Source: Apus apus
Lineage: Eukaryota; Chordata; Aves; Apodiformes; Apodidae
Length of the DNA: 64,000 nucleotides
Direction: 5' to 3'
Assembly (NCBI RefSeq): GCF_020740795.1
Contig: NC_067312.1
Coordinates: 55,199,905 to 55,263,904, forward strand
A program made the position numbers and the translations under genes. This document shows positions 1-12,500 of the stretch, in pieces (position 1 is the stretch's first letter; each line of letters starts with the position of its first letter). The notes below the pieces were generated by a model, which saw only the letters and a program-made list of their open reading frames with translations, ran no database searches and was not told the DNA's origin.

Positions 1-438
1 AAACTTCCACATAGGCAATGACATTGTTTTTTTATAATTTCATCTTGGCACACCCTTTCTACTTCTGTCTTAGGTTGCCTTTAGCAAAGAAAAAGTTTCT
101 AAGAAAGGTGCCCTCTAAATAAAGTGAGAAAATTGATATAGAATTTTTTATCTTGTAAACATTTGAAAGCACTCTGAAGGATACAAAGATATTAGGAATT
201 TCTAGAAGAAACTCAATTGTCTTAAAAGAGGCTAAAAGCATGTGGATTCAGACAGATTAGTGGGAGTTAAGAGCTTTCAGCAACCCACCGTAAGTATTTT
301 TTTGAAAGTTATCATAGTGTCACAAATTGAAAGTTATTGCAGTCATAGGGAGGATTTCTGTAAACTTCAGTAGGCTTTGGAGCCACTCTTGGGGGAAGGC
401 TTAGTGGAAATACGAGCTCATTGATTTTTGTCTTTCAG
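1..438 (+). other. Intron of the receptor guanylate cyclase (3' end of an intron that begins upstream)
   Basis: This AT-rich stretch ends in a pyrimidine-rich acceptor (TTGTCTTTCAG) at 428-438, directly before the first visible coding exon. I see no exon or recognisable repeat in it. Confidence 0.75.
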
Positions 439-560
439 GTTTTCTTTTGCTACTGATATTGCCCAAGGAATGGCATATCTTCACCACCACAAAATGTATC
501 ATGGACGGTTGAAGTCTACTAACTGTGTGATAGATGACCGATGGGTTTGTAAAATTACAG
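439..560 (+). CDS. Receptor guanylate cyclase exon a (kinase homology domain, catalytic-loop region)
   Basis: It encodes [15 protein letters not shown] through KIT and half of an Asp codon. It holds the HGRLKSTN pseudo-catalytic loop, where the kinase Asp of HRD is replaced by Arg. The acceptor is TTTCAG and the donor GTAATG. The first base completes a codon from the previous exon, outside the window. Confidence 0.93.
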
Positions 561-3500
561 GTAATGAGAAGATAAGAAACAGAATTTAAAAATTATCCAG
601 CTAACCAACTAATATGATTGTGTTAAACAAACCTCATAAATAAGTGATAGGGGAGGTCTATAAAAAACTCCAGTGACCTCCAACATAAAGAGTGAAGCTC
701 TAGGACCATCTTAATTAGAGGTCAGTCCAGACAAAATAAGACATCTGCATCCAGTCTTCCCATACACTCAGCAGAGTGCTTTTTGTATAAGAAATAAAAC
801 TGAAGTCACTTGTATTTTTCTCCTCTCTGATGCTGAGTCACATGCTGAGAGTCTCTTCTAAGGTAGGCCAAAAGTATAGCTGCAAAGGTGTTTCACATTT
901 GTGCTGCTTTTGTTCTCAAGCTAGTGGTGTGCAAGTAAACCTGTCCATCTGGTTTTCAGTAGTTTAGTCTTTCTAACATGTAGTTGCTCTAGCAAACGGC
1001 CACCACAGATGAGGATCAGGGAATGAGTAGAACAGAAACTTATTTCTCTGAAAGAGTTATCAGGCATTGGAGCATGCTGCCCAGAGAGGTGGTAGAGTCA
1101 CCATCCTTGGGTCTGTTTAAAAGTCACCTAGATGTAGTTCTTGGGGATATGGTTTAAGGGTGAACATGGTAGAGTAGGGTTAAAGGTTGGACTTGGGGAT
1201 CTTGAAGATCTTTTCCAACCTAAATGATTCTATGATTCTATGCATGCTAAATCTTGTACTTGAAATTAGTCTATTCTCTGAGTTTAATTTTAGAAGGTCA
1301 TAACATAATTCTAATTGGAAGGGGCCATGTAGTTCAGCTTCCCTGCTATCATGCAGTGTCACCCAAATATTTAAAGATTCAGTATTTGCAATTGGCTTAG
1401 TGGGACAAGACCACCAGACACTCACTATTTTTAGACTAAGATGTGTATTTCAAATAAGGAAAATTAAGTCCTTTATACTAGTTTTGTTACTGTCTACTAA
1501 TACATGTGTTTAAGAGAAGTACGTGCTGAATAGTTTGCTTCTTGTTTTCTTCCATATTAGATTATGGTTTGCAGTCTTACAGAAAAGAAGATTCTCCTGA
1601 GGGGTCAAGCTCATACCAGCAACATTTCATGCAAATTTACACAGCTCCTGAAATCCATTCCCTTTCAGACTTTGAACCCAATTCTATGACAGATGTCTAC
1701 AGGTAGTTAACTCTCTCTGTTTCTTGCACTTAATAATATAATCTCAAATTGAATATTCTTTATTCACAATTAGGCTGTGTTGTTCTGTGGTCACTGCAGA
1801 TAGATATTTAATTGTCTTTTAAAAAGGATTCATCCTGGAATACAGAACAGCATAGATATCACAGAATCTTCTCTTTCAAGCTGGATAACCAAATACTGAA
1901 TTCACTGACATTATATAAATGCAGAGCTGGTCTAATGCTTTCTAAGGAGTTACTGTGGATTGGTATATAAAAAGGTATAAAGATCTGCTATTATCTAGTA
2001 ATCCTTTATTTTTTTTTCCCCTGTTTCTTATGAAAAAGTAGATTATTTTCAGTAATGTCAATAGCTTAAAAATTACTAGCATCATTTTCCCATGATGTCA
2101 TAATGCACATATGCATGCCATAACTCTATAACTGGCTTCAATACCTTACTGTGTACAAAACATGACAATATTTGGTTGCCAGAGAAAAAATAGAGGTAGG
2201 AAAAATAAATTGATTGACTCATGACTAGCTCTGTCCCTTTTCTTCTGAAAGCCTTTATAGGAAATCACTTTGCAATGGCTTATTTGGCTATCAGGCTTAG
2301 CCTTTCCAGTGGTGGATAGTTTCTATCCAACCACTTTTCAGATAAGCAGGATTGTAATTGAGTTTCAGGAAATAATAAGCCAATTAAAAAGTCACTGAAC
2401 AAGTTTTTTGTTTGTTTGTTTGTTTGTTTGTTTTTTAAATACCTATATTTCTTGGTTCTCACATGAATTTTCTGCAGTAAGTAGAAAAATCACTGTGCAG
2501 TTGGTGCATTCTGTTTCGTAACAGTGATGCTTCCTTGGTCTGCCTATTTCCATCAGTTTTGCTAAAAGCGTTTTCAAGGGAGAAATGCAGAACGGTGCTA
2601 CAAGATGTTTTGTGGCCCTTTTCTTTTACTGTTTCTTGCCATGTTCCCAGCCCAGCAGAAGTCTTCTGTTACCTGGTGACTGAGGTATCTTGCATAATGT
2701 AAAGAAAGCAACTTCAGTTGGAGATTGAAATTACAATAGTGCAACACAGTTGAGCAGAAGAAAGCCTGGTTATTAGCACTGTCTATTAACAACATTTACC
2801 AAAGAGTAGCTGATTACTGCGTTTTATCAAAAGCTCTTGAGTTTTACTTCAGCCTGCAGTAGGCCACAACAAATGTTTACTGCCTTAAGTGACTGTTCTA
2901 TAAAAGCCTCATAGGCTTTTATAGAAAAATTAGTTGCAGAAACAGAGAATGTTCTTTAGTTTCCCCCTTTTTTTCAATTAGGATTAATTAAAAATTATAT
3001 ATAGACATTATTATTATGAGGTTTACTGGATTAATGCCCATTATTCCCTTGTAAAGAAATGTATGCATATACAATGCGCTAAAACATTATTATTTGTATC
3101 CATTATATCAGATTATGTAAGCAAGAATTTGAGGTCTCAATAGTATTTTATCTGTAGATCTAAACATGCCCTTAGAATATGCTTCAGATCAGCTTAGCTA
3201 AAGGCAGTTTGTCACTGTGTTGATATTTCTGGCTATTGTAATTTGTCCTGTGTTGGGTCTTTATTTTTTCAACATGGACTGGTCTTAGAAAGCACTGTGC
3301 TCCAACTGAGCGGTAAATTTAGGATTGTTTTATGCATTGTAGTTTATCATTGCCCTACAGCCAAAATGTATTCCAGAAAGTGTGTCCTTGGTGCTTGTTG
3401 CTGTTCAGGTTAGATATCATTACTTGAATATTCAGGCAGCCTGGCCTCATGAAGCCATTTCCTGCCAAGGACTCCTCTTAAAATAGTGCTAAGAGGTGAT

Positions 3501-6500
3501 TTGCCCATATCATAGATTACTATAATAAGCTTTTGACAGATTCAGTGAATGCTTGCTGAATTTACCTTACTGTCAGTCCATGTGTCTCCAAAATCCAGGT
3601 CTTCTTTTGTTGTACTGCCGTTAATCCTTTCTTCGTATAAAGGAAAAACCAGTAAGAGATGAAGTCAGAAAAAAAGTGAAGGGCAACATGCAGTTAGGGA
3701 AGAAAAATAGACAGCTACCTTGCAGAATTAAAACAGTTGTCTCTTTAACTGAGCTATTCTTCAGAACCTGCATTTCACCACAGTTTGTATTTGATTATAT
3801 GAGCAGATGCTAAGCTTTCCTGATTTGTGTATGTGGGTTCACTGCCCAGGAACCACTGACTCAGTCTTGAAATCCTAAGTTTTCATCTGTGCAAAATTTC
3901 CATTAATATTTCTGAAGGTATGGCCCAAATAAAAAAAAAAAAAAAAAGTGGAAACTGCACGAGTGGGATTTGTAATTTTGTGTACTCTTACAGATGAATC
4001 ACTTGCTTTTAAAGCTCTTCCGAGAATGTGTTGGTCAGATGGGAAAGCTAAAATGGAAATGAGAATGGGAGCATGAAAGCAGCTCCTGTTTGAGCTGCAG
4101 AAGCTGTTTGCAGTCACAGTTTCTCTTAGATTGGCTCCTCTTGATTTGTAATTGTTATGTGAATTTTGCTATCCACTGTGTTAAGACTTTTTTGAACACT
4201 GCTCCTGAAGCTGGATGAAATAAATACTTCTTGATCAGCATTACTGTAATCTAATTACTCTCCTTGAAAATCTGTTTCAGCTTTGCTATCTCACCAGAAC
4301 TGGTATTCCTTGCTACTGACAGATCACCCCCAAATTAGCACAAAAATATTATCAGATTAATTTCTACATTATTCGTAGAATCATAGAATTATTCCAGTTG
4401 GAAAAGACCCTTGGGATCACCGAGTCCAACCATCATCCCTACTCTACAAAGTTCTCCCCTAAACCATATCCACCAACACCACATCCAGATGACCCTTAAA
4501 CACATCCAGGGATGGTGACTCAACCCCCTCCCTGAGCAGCCTATTACAGTGTCTAACCACTCACTCCGTGAAAATTTTTTTCCTAACGTCCAGTCTAAAC
4601 CCACCCTGTTGCAGCTTGAAGCCATTCCCTCTTGTTCTATCACTAATCACCTGTGCGAAGAGACCAGCACCAACCTCTCTACAATGACCTTTCAGGTAGT
4701 TGTAGAGGCTGATGCAGTCTCCCCTGAGCCTCCTCTTTCTCAAACTAAGCTTTCCCAGGTCCTTCAAGTGTTCTTCGTAAGATTTATTCTCTAGGCCCTT
4801 CACCAGCTTCGTTGCCCTCCTCTGTACTCACTCCAGCACCTCAATATCTCTGTTGAATTGAGGTGCCCAAAACTGGACACAACACTCCAGGTGTGGCCTC
4901 ACCAGTGCTGAGTACAGGGGGACATTCACCTCTCAGCTTCTGCTGGTCACACCATTTCTAAGACAAGCCAGGGTGCCATTGGCTTTCTTGGCCACCTGGG
5001 CACACTGCTGGCTCATATTCAGCCCCTTGTCAATTACAACCCCCAAGTCTTTTTCTGCCAGACACTTTCCAGCCACACTTCCCCAAGCCTGGAGCATTGC
5101 CTGGGGTTGTTGTGGCCCACGTGCAGGACCCAGCACTTGGCCTTGTTGAAGCCCAGACCATTAACATTAGACCAATGATCCAATCTATCCAAGTCTTTCT
5201 GTAGAGCTTCCCTATCCTCATGCAGGTCAACACTCCCGCCTAGCTTGGTGTCATCTGCAAACTTACTGATAATACACTCTATGTCCTTATAAAGATCATC
5301 ATTAAAGATGTTAAATGGAAACGGTCCCAACGCTGAGCCCTGAGGAACACCACTTCTGACTGGCCACCAGCTGGATTTGACTCCATTGACCACTACTCTT
5401 TGGGCCTGACTGTCCAGCCAGTGCTTGATCCAACAGATCATGTGCTCATCCAGGCCATGAGCAGCCAGCTTTTTTATGAGAGTTCTATGGGGAACCATGT
5501 CAAATGCTTTTTGGAGGTCCAGATAGACAATATCCACAGCCTTTCCCTCGTCCAATTGTCAGGTCATCAGGTTATAAAAGGAGATCAGGTTTGTCAGGCA
5601 GGACCTGCCTTTCATAAACCCGTGCTGTCTGGGCCTGATCCCCTGGTTATCCTCTGTATGTCTTCTAATGACACTCAAGATGATTCATCATGGTTCATAT
5701 GCTTTCTTTATTTCTAGCGTAGTACACACGTTGACTGAGAGTTAGACATACTCCATTTTACAGCTAGAATGCCTTACAGAACAGAGCAACCATTAGAAAT
5801 ACAACAGATTGCATACCAGTATTCCCCCAAAAAATAAATGTTTTTTTTAGGTAGACATACATGTGAGGAGTTAATTATTACACAGTTTCAATATATGAAA
5901 AGGCAAGAGCATCTTTGATGGGGTTGTTGGCTGGAGCAGGTTCTGGCTTCTTAGAGATCACTGTTCTAAAAAATCTCTAGGGAGTTAAATAAGGAGCCTG
6001 AACATCCAGTTGTTACCTCATGTTTTCCATTCTTCACTCTTGATGAATGTGTTTGACCTGAGGAAGATCTGAGGAAAGTGATGATGAAAGTATGAATCAG
6101 ACAAGACAAGAAAAAATGCTTACTGTAAAAGATGTGCCTTGGACACACTGTCTTGTTACTGACTTACTGAGATTTTCCAGAACAATGATCTGTGTGGAAA
6201 AGAAGGCACTTCTCCAGTAGATGAACCTGGTGAACCTGCTCCTGCTCTTTCCCCTTGGTTACGGCACAAACTTACTCTATATGTTTAATCAGTAGGTATC
6301 ATGTAAGTTCCTGCACGTATGCCCTCTCGATTCCATTAATTCTTCCAGAGAAAATGGATTTGCTGTCCATCAAACTCAGATGCTTCATCTCTGAGACTGC
6401 TAACTGTGGGAGGAGACTGCTATGAAATTATAGGTGACAGATCTCAGAAAACAGAATAGTAACAGCAGCACTGTTGCCATCCTTCCTTTTGGGATACTGG

Positions 6501-9500
6501 GTTTTCAGCCATAAAATGGAGAAGCATAAGAAATCAGTCAAAGAAGAAATCACTGACTCCATTAACTGTTGTTTTGTTAAGATTTTTATTTGCTCTTATC
6601 CTACAGTTATGCCATCATTTTACTAGAAATTGCTACAAGAAGTGACCCTATGCCAGTAAGTAAACTTTGATTCTGTTTCTGCTGCAGATACAAACCAAAC
6701 TCTGCATTTGATTTATTTTTTGGGCATGCATTTTCTTCTTGATTTTGTGGGTGAAAATTCAGTTCCAATGGCACATGCAGTTAAGGCTTTCTCATCCATC
6801 TGTCAGTCTTCCCTTCAGAACTCTGAGGCAGAGTGTGTGACAGAAATAATGTAGCTCCAAAGTTGCTTTTTGTTTAGCATTATGAGGCTTAATGGCAGAA
6901 GGGTGGAAGGGGGAGGTATGCCAAACATCTTCCTGTTTCTCCACCTTCCTTTTCCTGCCATGCATAGGCCCTTTCAGTGAGTCATCTTGTGGGAAGAATA
7001 TGCTAGAAGAGTAAATGAGCTGCTCTCTGTAAGGAAAATGTTTTCTTTGCATTTGTCTTGTGATGAGTGTTAAATGGCAAACACAATGAAGACCTGAAAC
7101 TGTCTTTCTTCCATTTCTATCCATTCTATCCATTGTGATAATAGGCCAATGTAGGCTTTGTGATTTCTCAAAAGTTTTCCAATATCATGCCAGGTATTAA
7201 TTTTTTAAAAAAGTTGTTTGCTATATATAAAAACTGAGATTGTAGTCTTTTGGCCATGAAAAAGCTTTTGGACAAGGCCACAGAGTATATGCTGAGGTTT
7301 TTTTGTTAGTTGGTTGTGGGTTTGGTTTGGGTTTTTTGTTTGGTTTGTTTATTTTTACTCTTATGTAATAAAACTAAACAAACTGATCTGGAAGTGGTAG
7401 GGAAGGTGTCATAAAAGTAATGATGGTCACAGTAATACACTTGTTTCAACATTGTTTAATCCCTTTTTCTCTAGAAAGATGAAGTACATTCAGCTGAATA
7501 CTCTTGGTGCCCACCTTTGGCAGAATTAATTTCAGGAAAGTCTGAGAATTCTTGCCCATGCCCCACAGATTATATAGAGGTGAGCAGGATACAATATTTG
7601 GTACAGAAATTGTTTATTAATGTGAATTTAAGACATATTACAGGAGTTTATTGGTAATATTACATTTGATGAAAGTGAACAACCCAGAAGTTGAGTATAT
7701 CTCAAACAAGGCAAGATTAAATGCTTTAATATCCTTAATTAAAAAAGAGTCATTCTGACAAATTCAAGGCTTCAGTTGTTCCCTCAAATTGTCAGTGTCA
7801 TCAGTGATGGCTTTAATATTCAATCATTGATTTTTGTGTATTTCCTTTTTATTATAAAATATTGAGGTCCATACATATTTTATATTAGTAATATCTATTT
7901 AGCTTACTGGCAATGAACTTTCAAATCGTGAAGTATGCATCTCAGGCAAAGTATAAGATTGCTTTGAGTCTCATGCAAAAGGTCTATGTGTTCAGTAGCC
8001 TCAAACTGCCTAATAAAACAAAGTAAAACTCCTTCCCATTCACTTAAATCAGAATAAGATTGTGGCTTGTTTCTGTTTAAGAACTATGTAATTCACCTTT
8101 GGTGGTTCATAGCAACCAAAAGGTAACAAACTTCTCATAATCAGCACTGCATTCTAGTGAGGAGTTAGTGTTCTTAAGAAGCAGTTGCTTTTAATCTTTT
8201 GTGAATTTTGTGTACAGACAAGTCACCTGAAAACAGTATGTGTCTCCAAAAGCATGACACTTAAAGCACAACACAAGAGCTTAAGCAGTGTTTGGCAAAA
8301 GGAATGTGAGTATCTAATTCCAGGTTTCCTGCAGCAGCCCTGTCATGAGCTAACATCCTTCATTCAGTATGGATGTGTAGAACTCTGGAGACCTCAGTAT
8401 AGCTCTGCCGCTTTTCACCAGATACGGCTTCACGTGCACAGTTTGTGCTGAGAAAATAGTGGTATTACTAAGAAACACTGTCTGTGCTTGAAATTATAAA
8501 AGGATGTTTACTTTTCTCTCTCTTTCCCTGCTGCAGTTAATCAGAAGGTGCAGAAAAAATAATCCAGCCCAAAGGCCTACATTTGAACAAGTCAAGAAAA
8601 TGTTGTACAAGATGAATCCTAATAAAGTTAGCCCTGTTGACATGATGATGACTCTGGTAAATTTAGTTTTTTAATCCAATACAAATAAATCTGCTCACTT
8701 GCAATAACTTTCACCTCTATCCTCTGAGTTTGTTTTTTGATCTCATACCCCTAGCTTGATGAGGAAATCCACAATCATTGAACTCTAATGGGCTGATGGA
8801 AGCAGCAGTTCTGCTTGAGATCCAGCTTTCCTTCTCATTTCATGTCTGCCAGTTTTTCATAAGTTTCTCAACTTCTTTTGGGGCTGAACACTTTTGTCTC
8901 TTCAGTCAAATGTTGTTTGTTTTTTAAAGCACTCTAAAGAAACTATATTCCCCTTTTCCAGTGGCTCCATCATGGTCTCACAGTACTGGTGATATAAAAT
9001 CCCTGCATGCCACAAATAGCACATTTACAGCTCAAATTTGAGCGGAGTATCTTAAACCCATCAGCACAGAAAAGCAATTCCTGTCTTCCCAGCCTGTTGC
9101 CTCACAGAGCAAGGATGCAAAAAGCACAGCATAGCAGGATAGTTTACAAAACAGCGCTATGACCTTTTGCTAAGACGTTGAGACTTAAATAACTTTGGTT
9201 TTGGTAGCATAATTAAATGCATGTCTGCAGCTTGGTCTCTGCATTGGATCAGACCCTTGCTATTTTCACAGACTTTGAAAAGCCTGGAATTGGCTTCTGC
9301 CCTTTTGCATGCTCACAAAAATCTGAAATCTAGAATAATAAATCTACCTAGGGAGGAATCTGATCTTTGGGTTTTCTAAGAAAAAAATTTACTCAGGCCT
9401 GAGCCTTTGCTTACCTGAATGTTTTCAAAGAAAAATCATTCAAATGCTTAGATTCTATCCAACTGTGAATCTGTTTCAGTAAAAGGATTATTTTATGCAA

Positions 9501-12500
9501 TTCTGTTTGTATGTTATTTAGATGGAGAAATACAGCAAACATCTGGAGATACTGGTTTCTGAAAGAACTCAGGATTTAATGCATGAAAAACAGAAGACTG
9601 ACCGTCTTTTGTATAGTAAGTTATATAGCAAAAATAGCAGATACTCTTCTCGATAGTGATTATATTTTAACTGTCTAATTACAAACAGAAGCTATTTGAT
9701 AAGTGATTCTGCAACAAAGAACATGTAGTTTGCAATGAATATACTTGTTCCTTTCAAAGCTGGAGAGATATTTAGCTACTTTTTATACTTTCCCCCTAAA
9801 AAGCAGTGTACTCATCTGAGAGCTATGACTCCAGCATCCGTAGTGCTCTCACTTTTGTCTTGCTTGACAGTGCTTCTGTATAGTTATAAATATTGGGGAG
9901 TTGCTTTTGGGCTGTGGTTACTTCTGATGGCAGTATATCTTCTGGAATTACACTAGAAAAAAGCGATAAAGGATCAGGTATAACACAATGGGGGGGCGGG
10001 GGGGGCGGGGCGGGGAGGGGGTGGGAAGGAAAAGGCTGTGAAAGTGCAAGAAGAACTAAAGAAGATTAAAAACATCTAAGAAGATATAGTAAACAAACCT
10101 AACACAGGAAAGAAATACTAGCAAAGAGTTGATAAAGAGGGAGTGAGTAATATCCCAAGTCATGTTATTAGAATCTAACCTGAGTCTGACTTGTAATGTA
10201 TAGATATTGGTTTGTTTGAACCAAAAGTAATTAATCATCTGGAATATCTGGACTAATTATCAGTCAGATTTATTGTGAAGTCTGACATCACAGCAGAGCA
10301 GATTTTGATGCAGACTTCTTTAACCTTCAGAATATTTCACATTTATGAACACTGCTTTTATACCTTAAATCAGACTTGTTCTATTTGTTGTGTGCATTTA
10401 TCCATGCCAAAAGAGTAATGATACTCTACTTTCTACAACAGGTATGTTGCCGAAGCAAATAGCAGATGATCTCAGACAGGGAAAACATGCACAAGCTCAA
10501 AGTTACTTAAGTGCCACCATCTTTTTCAGGTAAACAAAAATGAAAGGAAGGACTAGAACTGGCTCCTACTGAAGAAATTTCTAGGCTTCTAGTGGAGGTG
10601 AAGCTCCTAACCAAGTACAGAATTTCTATCTAAACTGCCATTTATCACACCACGTGGCAAAATCTGACTCTGCAAATTAGTGTCTTTCAAAATCATCACA
10701 CCTCTCAATTTTTCATTATAATTGCTAAAATAAAAAATGAGATTACTGTGGAGCTCTAACACACAGCAGCACATTACTTTATGTGTGTTACACACACATG
10801 CATGTATTTTTCATAAGATAGGCCTAAGTGAAGGTTCCAGCATTTAGCTGTGTAAAGGAAACTTGTTTATCCTTGGAGTCCACATGCATTTAAAGTCTTA
10901 TGTCTTGTTATGTGTGCATGAAGCAACATATAAATTGCATGTCTTCACTTGTCATAAACCAACAGATATTAAGTTCCCTTTTTCATTTGTACGTAACCCA
11001 AAATTGAAGACCACTTAGTTTGTCTCAGATTAAAATCTAGCTGCAAAAAATGGTTTACTACATTGGTAAGCAAAAAGACTTAGGTCAGTCAGTCTGTTTT
11101 AAGTTCAAGTAAAAGTTTGAAGAGAAAACTATTATGTAGAATCCTTAGCAAAAGAAATACTGAAAAAAAGAAGATTGAGGTAGTTCCACTGAAAAATGAT
11201 TACTGTGTTCTTAGGATTTCTGGTTAAGACAGTGGATAACTATGTTATTTTTGTTGGTTTTTTTTTTAACAGTGACATTGTTGGCTTCACTCAGCTGTCC
11301 AGCAGCAGTACACCTTACCAAGTGGTAGATCTCTTGAACAAGCTTTATACCACTTTTGATGAAATCATAGATAACTATGACGTCTATAAGGTGGAGACAA
11401 TAGGAGATGCCTGTAAGTTTCTTGAGCTGTAATAGGGCACAAGTATTTCATAGAATCATAGAACCATATAATGGTTTGAATTGGAAGGGACCTTAAAGAT
11501 CATCTAGTTTCAGCCCCCCTTCATGGGCAGGGACACCTCCCACTAGACCAAGTTTCTCAAGGCCCCGTCCAGCCTGACCCTGAACGCTTCCAGGGATGGG
11601 GCCACCACGACTTCCCTAAGCAACCTGTGCCAGTGTCTTAACACCCTCCCATTAAAGAATTTCTTCCTAATGTCTAACCTAAATCTCCCCTCTTTCAGTT
11701 TAAAACAATTACGCCTTTCCCTCTCACTACAAGACCTTGAAAAAAGTCCCTCTCCAGATTTCATCAGGATAGAGACTGACTTAATGACAAGGAGGAACAG
11801 ACAAAGGAGATTTTGAAAGTTTATTACCACTGGAAAGACCACACAAAACAATTACAGCCGAAGCCCTAGCAAAACCCTAGCAAACTTTAGGAGCATTTTC
11901 CTGCATACCTTTCATAATTTCAACAATTAATTAATCTTATGGATGGGACAAATGAACTGAGTAAAGTACCACTGGTGTTTGTTTGGCTCCTATGACCTGC
12001 AAGGTCTCACTTTAAACCTTGGCAACAGATTAATCACAGTTGAAAACTTCTCTTTCACAGGAATGCAACTGAAAAATTTACTTTCTACATGGGAGCACAG
12101 ATGCCATTCCATAAGCTTTAGTATCTTTTCTGTTCTGCAAAGACCACAACAACCTTCTCTCTCCTAATACTCTGTAGGAGCTTGGCTGCCTCCTCTTTTG
12201 GGATTTTAGGAAAATGGCTATTTGCTACCATGGGAATCTGCTGGATTGTGTAGCATTAAAACTGAATTCCGTCAAAAAACAAGCAGAATCCAGCAGGATT
12301 TTTGCATGAGGCAGACAGAAAACCCTATAAAAGATGTGGAAAAAACCCTCTCTTTTATTTCTGTGGCATGATTGAGCACATTCTGGAGCAGAAAATTCCT
12401 GGACAAATGCATCCGAGGGATATTGAAGAGACATGTCTCGTCTCCTACAAAGTACAAGTCACTGCCAAAAGCATAGGACAATGTATAGTGGGAATCATTG

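Larger units (their letters stand above)
1703..6606 (+). other. 4.9-kb intron of the receptor guanylate cyclase
   Basis: The largest intron of the gene. It contains a (GTTT)n tract near 2407-2436, a perfect short hairpin at 2896-2926, a poly(A) run at about 3931-3946 and an antisense 1.3-kb CR1 at about 4376-5695. No exon was recognised in the rest. Confidence 0.85.
6656..11272 (+). other. Introns between exons c and h (five introns of 743-957 bp)
   Basis: The introns are 6656-7474, 7580-8536, 8657-9521, 9616-10441 and 10530-11272. They are AT-rich. They hold T/G-rich low-complexity DNA near 7298-7352 and a G-rich tract at 9990-10025, and no other recognised element. Confidence 0.85.

Noticed and set aside
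1285-1420. Possible degraded antisense CR1 remnant after the copy at 1029-1242
   Set aside because: Only 'TAATTGGAAGGGGCCATGTA' resembles the CR1 pattern; too short and diverged to support.
439-1702. Naming the cyclase GUCY2C because of HGRLKSTN
   Set aside because: The loop matches, but the linker, cyclase wording ([18 protein letters not shown]) and tail differ from GUCY2C as I recall it, so the symbol is left empty.
7298-7352. T/G-rich stretch, at first considered as a mobile-element tail
   Set aside because: Only low-complexity sequence, with no element body or target-site duplication visible.
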